Below are positions 1 to 10,205 of a stretch of 64,000 nucleotides of DNA, in pieces. Each line of letters opens with the position of its first letter. Within the stretch, counting starts at the first letter, position 1. Made by a program: the position numbers and the translations under genes. Origin of the DNA: Paraconiothyrium sp. Pb-2020 (Eukaryota > Ascomycota > Dothideomycetes > Pleosporales > Didymosphaeriaceae); contig JAJUBI010000005.1 of the NCBI GenBank assembly GCA_022419385.1, positions 2,976,001-3,040,000 on the forward strand, read 5' to 3'. The notes under the pieces were generated by a model. It saw only the letters and a list, made by a program, of their open reading frames with translations, was not told the DNA's origin and did no database searches.

Positions 1-538
1 AGTAATTATACAATTGTACGAGTTCTATACATATGGGCAGTGATCCTGGATGTTCGAGTTGAGCGAGTGAGCGCAAAATGCGTAATCGTAACGCTATTTC
101 TTCCTTTTGGGTAGTTGCTATCTTCCTTCGTGATTGCATAGTTGGTGTATGGTCTGATAGCATCATTTTGTCCTGGTAATGGGGGTTCACATGCGAAAGG
201 ACCTTGGATTAGGTCCGACTCTGATTTCGTACGGAACAGCTGCAGTACTTCTGGAGCTACCATGATATCATGTGCGGTTAAGGCACAAGGACGGCTGAAA
301 GTTAGGTCCCGTTGCATGCACGTGCCCAGCATGGGAGATTGGAATACCCTTCTTACAATAAAGCTATTCTTTGTCGCCATTTACAACAGTTGGTTGCATA
401 AGCGTTTCCAAAATGATGGCTAATCGTGGTTTCCTGGTTCGCGTGGGGCTGACGAGGAAGTCACGACCGTCGCTATCGCACTCTTTCAGTCTACCTCTTC
501 GCTCCGCTTTCCATCCAGTCCCCCTTTTCACTACAGCA
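1..538. other. No gene recognised (upstream region of SPO22-like gene)
   Basis: Open frames of about 75-125 codons exist on both strands, but none has a recognisable domain or a convincing exon structure. An in-frame extension of the next gene's first exon reaches back to about 371, but ATG 539 begins a sequence more like a normal protein start. This is probably the 5' flank and leader of the SPO22-like gene. Confidence 0.5.
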
Positions 539-3500
539 ATGGCACCGTTCCACCCAACAGCAAAAGCAGAACGCGAAAAGAAAGTCAACTTCGTCTGCTG
601 TAAGTAGACTCATCTGCGTCTCAGGGCCCTCTAATGTTCGATAGCTTTCGCTTCAGGTCTCACGGACCGCCTCGACGCATCGTCCGACAAAGAATTTGCA
701 GATGACCTGCAAGCCCAAATCCGCGGCCTGCCGCTCGCAGCATCGTCGGCCGTGGCAGCAAAGCAAGACGAACTCGAAAAGCTGGGTACCGATCTATGGA
801 ACACCTCGACTCGCCTGCGACGTGGTCTACCTCATACGAATGGCGACCTTTCAGAAGAAACGTTACGGAAAGACCATGAAATAGGGCTGTTGCGCGTCTT
901 CTCTTTCCTCCTTTTGGCCTCCGCGGGTAGCCAGTCGGTCAAAGGCCAGGAACGCAAGAACTGCATCCGGCTGATGAAGATAGCGCTCAAGGCCGCAAAA
1001 TGGTGCATTGAGAACAAAGAAGTCGGCAATGCGACCAAGGTGCTCGAGCATGCCGCTGAGTATCAGGAGATATTAGCGCAAGAGGGCGAAAAACGGAGGG
1101 GTGAGACTGAGTTGGGAGAACGACTGCGCGTTGAGTACTATGCACTGCGGACTGCTTTGGTAAGCGCAGCATCCCTGCTTAATTTGCACCTTTCATCGTG
1201 TTTTCGCTGCTGATTTGCGGAGGCATGGAGATCAAATCGACTGGACACTGCGGAGCACATGTTCACCAAGTGCAAAAACCTCTCGAGATTCCTCACAGCC
1301 TCTCTTGCAGAAGGTATTGCTGATCTATTCTACGAAATGGGCAAAGATCTACTGAGCAAACGCGACTACGAGGCATCAACACGATGGCTCGAGCGAGCTC
1401 ATGATGTTCTTGGAGAGCAAAGCCTTGAAAGGCTCAGCGCTGAAGCTGGGGAGTTGAAAGTGAGCATCATGCATAGTATAGGTATGCCAACGCGCTCATC
1501 GTGAATTTGTGGACTCACGAAAAGCTAGTGCAAGCATACCTGAAGCTCAAAACCCCCGATGCTCGCACTAAAGCATGGCATATGCTCCAGCTACTCGAAG
1601 CAGTGGGTTCACGGTGATGTAAGTCGGATGACAAAGCTGAAGTATCTCAGGATCAAGAAGGCAAGATGTCTATAAGCTTGCTTAGGCTCGAGATTTTGTA
1701 CTCCGAGGCCAAAGTGGATCCCGAACAAGTCTATCTAGGTGAGTGGTATAATATCGAGCAAAAGACTGTGCGAGTCATTGATGCTACTGCAACCTGTCGA
1801 GCTTGCCTACAAACATTGCTGATCGCATCAGTACTGCATCGAGTGATTCGTTCTGTTGTGCTCAATGAACGGAATGTTAAGACGTATGTTGAGCCTCTTG
1901 TCAGGCAAACATTTGGATTGACGACATTCCAGGATTCTGCACCATGTTCACAAGCTGAAGGACCACAAGTAAGTACAATGCAGACTGTAATGTATTCGAT
2001 CGCTTAGTGACACCAGTACCTTTACCTCTTGCAAGCTGATCGATGAACTGATCAGCACCCGCCTGTTTCGAGAGGAGAAAGTTGCCTGGGTCGAGAAAGC
2101 TGTCATCACGAGAATATGGATTACCTGCACCACACACGTTGTCGAAGGGACGATAAATCAACTTCGGGACCTATTCGATGAAGTCCTTCGAAAAATTCAA
2201 GCCCCTTTCTCTGCGCAGGTGACCCACGCGGCACAGACCGTAGGTGGGACAAGCCTTTCTTGCTGGCGTAGGCTGATTAACTCTACGTAGCTGCTTTGGA
2301 AACAGATCGAGGCCACTTCTAGTCAGGGCCAGCATGAAGAAGCCGAAGCATGGTGCGGAATCTGCCTTCATGCATTATTCGACATGGCAGGTGAGATTAA
2401 CAAATCTAAGATTGCAAGGTCCTTAGCACGAAAGTCGTGTATGGAGATCCCAGTGCTAACGTCCAACAGGAAGATGATCATGTGCACTATGGCACGGCAT
2501 GACTATGCAGCCGCTCGGGAAATCTTCCTCAAGATGTCCGATCCCGGTCGAGAAGATCGCATCACCCGGTATATGATGTACAAGGTTGCGTTGCACGGAA
2601 ACTACCCAGATCTCGGTAAGATATCTTACATACATATAACACGGGAAGCTAATTAGTCCTGGTAGCTGCCGAATGCCTTGATACAGTATGCCGGCATTCA
2701 TCGAAGGACACTTCCCTGCTTTATGCATGTGTGATCGAGGCACAGCAATCTGGAAACAAGCGAGAGGGTATAGCGGCGTTAGAAAAGCTGCTAGAGAAGT
2801 ACAACGACCACGTACCTGCCGGCGTGCACCTGCCGGCACTTTTACGGTAAGCTTTCTGATTAGGCCTAGGCAACATCGCTGATAGGTATAGTATGACCGT
2901 ACGACTTCTCATGTCGGAGCAGATCAAGAACGGCTTTTTTCAGAAAGGGATATTCAAACAAATCTGCAGAACATTTGAAGGAGGTGCGTCTTCAGTCCTT
3001 GATCATCGCGCAGAGTTGATTGTGCGCAGCGTCAGTCCATGCGAAGGCTTCGCGACGAAGACCCAGTACCCCCAGCAGGGAACAGTTCAATGCTGAAGAA
3101 ATTGAGTGGTTCTCGAAAAATTCATACAACCTAGCTATCAAATACTGCGCTGAAGTGCAACCCACGGATCTCGTCCGCTTGTTAAATGCATGTATAGAAG
3201 TACGTAACCCCACCACCTTTCGATCCGCTGCTTCGGCTAACATATCCGGCAGTTTGTCAAAATGCTCAAAGACTTCAGTCATGCGCAAGAAAAAGACGAT
3301 GACTACTGTCTCCAGTTGATGTTTTTACATTTCCTTTCTGTCTGCGCCTTTACGGCTTTAGCTCGTGCAGAAGACGATATGCAGGATTGTGTACTTAGTC
3401 TCCACCGCATCAGTAATCTAGCGACTGACGATAATAGATTCAAAACTATGTGCAGGTTTCCAAGCACGGTAGGGAATTTCGCCTTGTTAGTACTGCTTTC

Positions 3501-4315
3501 GTCGATAAGTTACGCGGTTCCTCGAAAACCGACATAATAGCGAAACACTCCCAAGTTATTAAGCTGGAGCTCGAAGCGGCACTGAAACGTGAGCAGTGGG
3601 AGGAACTGGATGATCTGTTCGAAGAATGTTGGAGATACGGAGAGTCGCAGCACTACGATACGCTTGCCGACCTTGTACTCATCATGTACTCTTCCATGTC
3701 GAAAGACAAGGTCGACGGCAAGTATCAAACCAGTGGGTTCATCATGGTTTGTGCGAACTTCAATACTGACGTTCGTCGCAGAGGTGCTTTCCGCGCTCCA
3801 AAAAATCATCAATGCAACCGGCAAAACTGTAGGTTTTGATATTGTCAAGATGTCCAGGTGGATCCGCTGTCTTTTTCAGCTCGCCCTGACATATGATGAA
3901 ACTGTGAGCCTGAAGTGTCTCGAACATGCAACCCGCGTCGCGTCTGCAAGGAAAGGGGTGAGTTCTCGCTGTTTTCTCTGTTCATTGTATACCTTATTGA
4001 GTACCTTTACAGACGCCTTCCCATATGCCTGAGACCCCACCTCCGACGTCGCCTTACGCATCGATGGACTTTGATGTAGCGAGGACTGACCAGGATGTGA
4101 AGGAGCTCAACCATTACCCAGCCACCGAGCTGGAGTGGCTCGCCACAACGGCATTCAATCATGCCGTCGATTACTACGTACAGGAGAAGGACGAGAAGTG
4201 CAAGCTGTGGGCGGAGAAGGCGCTTACGCTAGCTGACTGGGGCGAAGATGACAACAAGTTGAGGGATGCGTTGCTGGACAAGTACAAGGGACTTACTTGG
4301 GATGATGAAAACTGA
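539..4315 (+). CDS. SPO22: SPO22/ZIP4-like meiosis-specific TPR protein, many exons
   Basis: Known family role: ZIP4/Spo22 is a TPR scaffold of the synapsis initiation (ZMM) complex that links crossover designation to synaptonemal complex assembly in meiotic nuclei. The translated exons keep the helical-repeat character of fungal Spo22, e.g. RLDTAEHMFTKC, TRYMMYKVALHGNYPDL and the C-terminal ELEWLATTAFNHAVDYYVQE. Early joins that keep frame: 539-599, 657-1159, 1223-1481, 1529-1602, 1651 onward. Several more short introns follow, and the last exon ends at TGA 4313-4315. Middle junctions (about 1740-2500 and 2640-3450) were not fixed. The gene has more introns than its neighbours, as is common for meiotic genes. 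No inactivating change was proven, but frames in the middle were only checked piecewise. Family assignment is from recognised sequence style, not a search. Confidence 0.82.
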
Positions 4316-4853
4316 GTGGGCTACAACCACTTTGGTGGCCATGCGATCACGCTTCAGCTCCGTTACAGCATATATTCGGACAGTATGAATACTTCGCTCA
4401 TTCTGTAGTGAGAGCTAAACCAATAGTGCTTGTTTGCTAGCTTATGTTGCTGCTACGGTGGGTTTTCAGAGACGCGGAATCAGGCTGAGAAGGCTACATG
4501 ATAGGGAGGGCGCCGACCGTCAGGCCGATAAATGCCGTTGCTGTTCCGACAGTGAAGCAATCAAACAGGGCAAAGCCTACGAATACCTGAGAAGGACATC
4601 CAACAGGCAAATGGTAAAGATACAGGTAGACCTGCACTGCCAGTCCAATAACTTGCGAGTCGTAATGTCGTTCGTAAGGGATCTCTGAGCAACCACGGCT
4701 TCAGCCCTGACTTTCCGCAACAACCGAGACTTAGGCGATCCTCCTTGTGGAGGCCGCGACAACAGAGGACGTTTCCGACATGTTGTCTAGTATACAATAC
4801 AGTTTCCTACTGCGCGAAAACGTGTGCTGCCGTGCATCTGTAGTCTTGCTTAT
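4316..4853. other. Convergent 3' intergenic region
   Basis: The region lies between the 3' ends of the SPO22-like gene (+) and the SHB17-like gene (-). It has only short unsupported frames (e.g. 84 codons at 4434-4688) and no repeat or RNA gene that I can see. It presumably holds both 3' untranslated regions. Confidence 0.5.
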
Positions 4854-5636
4854 CTAAGCCTTCCTCTCCTCCTGCTCCTTCTCCACAACATCCACCACAA
4901 ACGCACCCCCTAACAGAATCGCCGGCTCCTCAACCCTATGGTGCTCATAGCTCAGCGTGCCCACGCCACCCGCCTCCAGAATTAAACTCGGATTATCCCT
5001 CAGTTCCTTTCCGACCCACCGTGCCGCAAACGCTCTCAGTATATGGCCATGTGCCACAATCAACACATCGTTCGCGCCCGTCTGGTCGCTGCCCTTCCAA
5101 CCTGCGCCCTTGCCGAATCGATTTTTGTGGAAACGCGATCGTAGGTCGGAGATTAGGGCGTCGAGTCGGTTTGTGACGTCCTCCGGTGATTCACCGCCGG
5201 GACACCCGTCGCGCCAGATATCCCAGTCATCGCTAAGCCCTTGCTCTTTGCGGAGCTCGCGTATGCGCGCGCTTGTTAGACCCTCGTAGTCTCCGTAGTC
5301 CCACTCCCTGATGCGCTCGGTGACCTGTATCGGCGCGCGTGTTCTCACTTCCTCCTCCGCAGGCTTTCCCTCCTCGAGCTTCCAGGGGTACCGCTCGCGA
5401 CACCCGAGGTCCAGTAGTTCGAGAGTGCGCTGTGCGCGATGCCGCGGGGAGACGTAAATGTGTGCGAGGTTGCCGGGAACAATGAGGCGGTCGTCGCCGA
5501 CGAGGGCTTTTCCTGTTGCGCGGATGCGCTTTTCGCCATTGGAGGTTAAGGGCAGCTCGGTGGTGCCGGTGTGTCGGCCGTTGAGGGACCATTCTGTTTC
5601 GCCGTGGCGGATTATGAAGACACGGGGATCCGGCAT
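4854..5636 (-). CDS. SHB17: Sedoheptulose-1,7-bisphosphatase, histidine phosphatase superfamily
   Basis: Single-exon gene of 260 residues. The N-terminal RHGETEW (R10-H11-G12) is the phosphohistidine motif of the phosphoglycerate-mutase-like superfamily. SPRHRAQRT, IREWDYGDYEGLT and the second catalytic His in VAHGHILRAFA follow in the usual order. EWxYGDYEG is typical of the yeast Shb17 branch, which hydrolyses sedoheptulose-1,7-bisphosphate to the 7-phosphate in the riboneogenesis arm of the cytosolic pentose phosphate pathway. The length fits the family. The ATG at 5634-5636 directly precedes the conserved strand, so no presequence is expected. The C-terminus is acidic/basic and variable. 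A broad-specificity sugar phosphatase of the same superfamily is the main alternative. Confidence 0.9.
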   Translation of the reverse strand: MPDPRVFIIRHGETEWSLNGRHTGTTELPLTSNGEKRIRATGKALVGDDRLIVPGNLAHIYVSPRHRAQRTLELLDLGCRERYPWKLEEGKPAEEEVRTRAPIQVTERIREWDYGDYEGLTSARIRELRKEQGLSDDWDIWRDGCPGGESPEDVTNRLDALISDLRSRFHKNRFGKGAGWKGSDQTGANDVLIVAHGHILRAFAARWVGKELRDNPSLILEAGGVGTLSYEHHRVEEPAILLGGAFVVDVVEKEQEERKA

Positions 5637-6052
5637 TGTGCGTTGCAGGGAGTATGGGTGTGTAGGTGCGTGTCTGGTTTGAATTTGGAGTAGGAGGGGG
5701 AAAGTAGAACGAGAGGTTCAAAGGACCAGTATCAGCAGCGGAGTGATTGAGAAAGAAATACAGCAAGTCTATGGAGAAGGTCGGAGGTGCTCGGGATAAA
5801 TAAATAAAATGGATAGTTATGACGACTTTGGAATTGATACTACGTGACGGATGGTGGGGTAGCTCGGAGCTAGCTCTTGCCCCACAGCGCACATATCAGA
5901 GCTCCAAGCTGTACACTCAGCTTTACTCAGCGTTTTACGTTGACCAACCATTCTCACGGACTGCCCATTGAACTAGGGCAACGCTTTGAGCATGTCCAAT
6001 TGTGAAGTACGTGGGCGACCTCGCCTATGTATCATGCTTCATGTGAAATCAC
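5637..6052. other. Intergenic, promoter side of SHB17-like gene
   Basis: About 415 bp between the start of the SHB17-like gene and the 3' end of the CBM1 gene, both on the minus strand. A 219-codon minus-strand frame overlaps it (5233-5892) but is a shifted shadow of SHB17 with no signature. No regulatory site is called. Confidence 0.5.
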
Positions 6053-6779
6053 CTACTCGTCCGCAACACACTGATAGTAGAAGTCTGCCTTCATTTTAGC
6101 CATTGCCAAAGATGGAATCAAAGCAAACGTACCATTCTGATACTCACACTTAGCGCCACTCGCACATTTTGTGCACCCAGTCCACGGCTGCCCATCCCAG
6201 TACCCTCCGCACTGGTAGTACAGCGGCACAGGACACTTGGTACTACTCGGACCCGTAACTCCAGTCTCCGTCTTCGAGGGTTGCAATGACTTCGTTGTCT
6301 GTCGATACTCGTTAGCAAAACCCCATACATTCCCACAACGATCCCTCAATGTTATCAAGCGACAAGAAGGAGAAATCCGACCTTCGTAGGTGTCTCTACC
6401 GGCGTTGTATACTTCCCACTTGAGCTCGTCTTCTTGCTCGTCGTTTTCGCGCTGCTCATTTCAGGCGGCGCCGTGTACTTGCTGCTCGAACTGGTCTCCT
6501 TGACACTGCTGGTTGTTTTGATTGTCGTTTGAGGTGTGCTAGTTGGCTGGGGCCAACCTGTAGGCCATTGAAAGGTCGTTGGGGGGTAGTCGGTGCAGCG
6601 AGGACCAAGGCAAGTCACGGTGTAGGTGATTTGGCCTTCGCCTTGGCGATCTACTAGTTTGTATGCTGGGACCTGATGTTGGGGTTAGGTGGTGTTGGGG
6701 ATAGAGGAGGGAGGATACGGACTGCGAGGCAACCTGCACAAAGCGTGAAGACGATGAGGGTTGTCCTGTGGAAGAGCAT
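6053..6779 (-). CDS. Secreted CBM1 cellulose-binding protein with Ser/Thr-rich linker
   Basis: Four exons (6719-6779, 6382-6665, 6133-6298, 6053-6084; introns 53, 83 and 48 bp) join in frame to 180 residues. The N-terminus MLFHRTTLIVFTLCAGCLA is a signal peptide. A short region with two Cys (TCLGPRC) follows, then about 80 residues rich in Ser/Thr/Lys like an O-glycosylated linker. The C-terminus is a fungal CBM1: YYQCGGYWDGQPWTGCTKC, then CEYQN joined to DFYYQC across the last intron. This gives the Cys and aromatic pattern that binds crystalline cellulose. No catalytic domain is present, so it is probably a stand-alone binding, adhesion or plant-surface protein. The last intron is divisible by three and open, so unspliced RNA would insert 16 residues inside the CBM. 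Confidence 0.85.
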
Positions 6780-8019
6780 CTTAGTCGAAGTAGATTTGGC
6801 TTGACGGACGATGCAAGAAATGGACTTGACAGCTACGGACGAAGATGCGCTGATCACCGAGTTATATGAGCCAAAACATGGACGCCAGCACGTGTTTTGG
6901 AAGCAGTGGCATGAGAATGTAAGCTCGTGTACTAGCCTTGGCCAGGCCCATGATAGATTGTTTTGCTTGCCTACATCTCGTATTTGCAGCTTCTAGAGCT
7001 CAGGAGGATCTAGCCAGCGTTTCTGGGCTGGTCGGGAGAGCCGCCTCACAGACAAAGCAGGCGTAGAGGTCGGCCTGAACCATGTGACGCGAGGGATCGG
7101 GAGCGGCCCAATGCAGTGGAGCGCAATATCGTACCGCGTGGATGTCGGGACCTGATAACTGGCAAACTTTTTAACTGCAGCCGTGGAAGATATTATGAAT
7201 TCGTCGACTTTTGAGTGATCTAGCCTGCGTGTCGCAAAGTAGTCATGCTTGTTTTCTGAACCCTATGGTGATGACCGCGATCGGGACGACGAGACCTGCA
7301 CCGAGCAGATCTGAGCCCAAGAGAGCCATACACTGGGATAGCGTGGCGTTTTTTGCTGTGCTCTTCTGTGGGTTGGGACCTGTTTACCCGCAAATTGATC
7401 TGAACGTAACCCCGGTCGATGGCAAGCGAGACGACGAGCGCGAATAGCGATAAGAACTCTCCCACAAGTGGAACGACCGCTCCCGATGAAGACGAATCCC
7501 GTGGGCCTAGATGTGGATTGTACCGAGTCGTCCTCGGACAAAAGGATATTATCACCGTGATGAGTAGCCGTGCGGGTCTTGACAACAGAAAGAGCACATA
7601 ACGACGCTCAGAAGATTCGATATCGTGACGAAGATGGAGATGCCTCGAGCTCGTCATTTGAGCATCCGGAACTGACAGGGGACTTAACCGGACACGTGTG
7701 AAGCATGTAAGTCCGATCCACATCGATGAGGCTCTAGAGGATCGATCTGAGCTATTACGTGCATTCTTATTGGCCATCGCAGTAGGGGACGCAGTAATAG
7801 ACTTCAGCTCCCGGATTCGCTCGGCAATCCACAGGCTGGTGGAACAGGATAGACTAGCTTTTGTCCAGGCCCAACGATGTCCAAGCGGATCCGAGTTTTA
7901 TGTCCTGGATCGAGGAAACGCTGTACAGTCGTGCTCTCGCATCCTCTTGAGGTCCGTTCACCCTTATGCGATGTTATCTGCCTCTTCGCGAGCGGCCTTG
8001 AGTAATGGGGAGACTTCTT
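6780..8019. other. 1.2 kb without a supported gene
   Basis: Frames at 6811-6996, 7211-7447 and 7698-8111 (plus) and 7220-7777 (minus) show no domain, no signal peptide and no coherent splicing. The 6.78-kb end is the promoter side of the CBM1 gene. The 8.0-kb end is the 3' flank of the NAA50-like gene. Confidence 0.45.
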
Positions 8020-8760
8020 TCACCTGTTCACGACGCTCACTTCATCCGGGTGTGCTAGTAAATCGGCAACACCAATCCACTTGCGAACAAGGAACGCGCC
8101 TTGAGGCTTGAGCTTGTGATAATAGGCACCTTCCTTTCCAATGATCTCGAAGCCCCTTTTTTTGTACCAATCCATTCCGTCCTCATTAGCTTCCCACACA
8201 TGAGCTGTGACACACCGAACGCCGTGTACTTCAACAGCCTTAGCGACTATTCTCTGCAATAGATGTGTAGCAATTCCATGCGAACGGTATGGGGCAAGCA
8301 GGCTGATTGTGGATATGTAGAGATTTGCGGAAGGCAAGATGCGACATCGAATCGCACCGACCAAACGTGTCTTCTCTGTTTTCGAGAGGGGTATGTCGTC
8401 CACCGGAGCTGCATGCCATAGAGCCATGAGCGTGATACTATGGAATGGCTCCTCCATGGACTCGGTGAAGAAGACGGCAGGGTACGACACTGGGAGCGTC
8501 AAGCTGAGGATGCGCTTGAAAGAGGGTATAAGCTCCTGTGTAAGCGGGGTGAACTCGACATTCTCAGGGAGCGGAGGTGTGGATAATAGAGGAGCAGTTG
8601 GTCGCTTCGGTGACGGCTCACTGGAGCTGTCTTTAGTAGGATCGGAGCTACATTCAGGCCCTAATACGGTGGGTTTTGATGCTGGCGCTGGAGTTGGTGG
8701 GTCAGCTTTCATAACAATCGCTGGTTTTTTCAGCCAGGCTGTTATAGGAGTTTGAAGCAT
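8020..8760 (-). CDS. NAA50-like GNAT N-acetyltransferase
   Basis: Single exon, 246 residues. Residues 1-65 are a low-complexity Pro/Ser/Lys extension. The GNAT fold spans about 70-232. LPVSYPAVFF (about 89-98) matches the substrate-side FPVxYxxxFY element of Naa50. PYRSHGIATHLLQRI (157-171) is the acetyl-CoA pyrophosphate loop (R/Q-x-x-G-x-G/A). GMDWYKKRGFEIIG is the usual C-terminal GNAT motif. Naa50 acetylates N-termini beginning Met-hydrophobic and associates with NatA on the ribosome. Whether this longer fungal form does so is inference. It is divergently arranged with MIC19, with 259 bp between starts. Confidence 0.85.
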   Translation of the reverse strand: MLQTPITAWLKKPAIVMKADPPTPAPASKPTVLGPECSSDPTKDSSSEPSPKRPTAPLLSTPPLPENVEFTPLTQELIPSFKRILSLTLPVSYPAVFFTESMEEPFHSITLMALWHAAPVDDIPLSKTEKTRLVGAIRCRILPSANLYISTISLLAPYRSHGIATHLLQRIVAKAVEVHGVRCVTAHVWEANEDGMDWYKKRGFEIIGKEGAYYHKLKPQGAFLVRKWIGVADLLAHPDEVSVVNR

Positions 8761-9019
8761 GCTGCCTCTGGTGTGAGCGCTGCTAGATACTAGCTTTTTT
8801 GATTGCGCAGGTGCCTTTGACTCTGGCCCTTGGCTGTTATAGCATGAATAGTGTAACGGTGTATTTGAATATTGGAGGGGAGCAACGCGAATTAGATGCG
8901 CGTAGAGGCTAAACTGCTCCTGTCATAGCACCATTGCGCACTTGGCAGCCGCGACCCGGCTTCTAACTGCCAGCTCCAAGCAACCACGCATCGGGCATTG
9001 CGCATTGTCGAGCATCACC
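8761..9019. promoter_or_regulatory. Shared divergent promoter, NAA50-like / MIC19
   Basis: 259 bp separate the two start codons on opposite strands, so both 5' regions must lie here. No clear TATA box was identified. The call rests only on gene arrangement. Confidence 0.55.
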
Positions 9020-9726
9020 ATGGGCGCGGAGAACTCGAAACCCGCTAGCGATGTCTCGCAACATGTCTTCTCTTCGTATGCGCTTCTCCTCCACGCCAAT
9101 TGACCCTTTCGCACGACTCTGAATACTGATAACATTTTACACACAGAGACACCCCCGTCAGATTCTCCAATGGCTTGGTCGATTCGCTGCAAAAGAATAC
9201 ACAGGTGAGAGCGCTTCATCGGTATCTGCGTGAACTATAAATTGACGTGTCGGCGTGGCAGACCGACTCTACCAGGTCCAAACAGCAAGAGCTCCAGTAC
9301 CAGCAACGCCTGACCCAGGAACTCGAGAAGCTGCGCGAAAAGGAGGCCCAGAATCTTTCCGAACTCTCCAAAACCCTCGATCAAGAACAACCTCCCGAGC
9401 CCACCTCACTCACCGACAAGCTCTCCGACGTCACCGAGAAGATCAGCGATGCTACGTCAAGCTCCTCCACTCTCACCGAAAAGCGCAAGCAGCAAGAGAT
9501 GAGCAACTCCACCGTCACCAAGGAGATCGAGACTTTGAGAAAGAAGCTCGAGACGCGAAAAAAGCTGGAGGAGGCAGACCCGCAGGTGAACAAGGCGAAG
9601 GAAGACGTTGTCGCGTGCTTGCGGCTGCACGACCGACGGCCGCTTGATTGCTGGAAAGAAGTTGAGATCTTCAAAAGAGAAGTAGGACGACTGGAGAGGG
9701 ACTTTGTGGAGAAAACGATAAGATGA
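9020..9726 (+). CDS. MIC19: MICOS subunit Mic19 (CHCH-type)
   Basis: Three exons (9020-9075, 9147-9204, 9262-9726) give 192 residues in clean frame. The N-terminus MGAENSKP is a consensus N-myristoylation start, as in Mic19 proteins. HVFSSDTPVRFSNGLVDSL leads into a long Lys/Glu-rich coiled coil (about 45-150), then a C-terminal helix pair with one CX10C cysteine pair (CLRLHDRRPLDC). Mic19 sits on the intermembrane-space face of the inner mitochondrial membrane. It bridges the Mic60 and Mic10 parts of MICOS at cristae junctions, and the disulfide is formed by the Mia40 pathway. The start was chosen because only ATG 9020 gives the myristoylation motif in frame with exons 2 and 3. Confidence 0.92.
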
Positions 9727-10205
9727 GCGGTGTCAGATACCCGTCCAACACCCATGCGGGAACCTTCCCGTGGGTTCCTGGCCTTGTACAGATAAAATGC
9801 ATGTTAACAGTATTCCCAAAACTGAACGTCCTGAGCTGCCGCTCCCTTATCATCTCATCTCCCTTCGTCGAAACGTTTCCTATATACTATATCATATCTT
9901 TCCTATGAACTCTCTGTCCGTGAATTTAATGTTATACCGTCTTGACATTCATAGCTTCCTTGGCACGCACCCTTCGGCGTCATCTGCCCACAAAATTTCC
10001 GTATGCTTCCAGAAAGCCTGCTGCTTACCTCTCCCCTTCACCATGACTTTGCTCAGCTCGCGTTTGCAGCGGGAAGGCGCGGCTTCTCGCCTATCACTTG
10101 CGCAGACTCGCTTACAACCCATAAGTATATAATACTTCAAGCACTCCTCCGAGCTTACTCTCTTTGTCATCCACCTTACTTCAAGCTGCCAGGTCTGCTA
10201 TCAAG
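9727..10205. other. Intergenic between MIC19 and RID-like gene
   Basis: The region holds the MIC19 3' flank and the RID-like promoter. It is pyrimidine-rich towards 10.2 kb. No gene, repeat or RNA was seen; the short plus-strand frames here have no features. Confidence 0.5.

Noticed and set aside
5233..5892. 219-codon minus-strand frame extending upstream of the SHB17-like gene
   Set aside because: It overlaps the phosphatase in another phase; Arg/His/Pro-rich with no motif.
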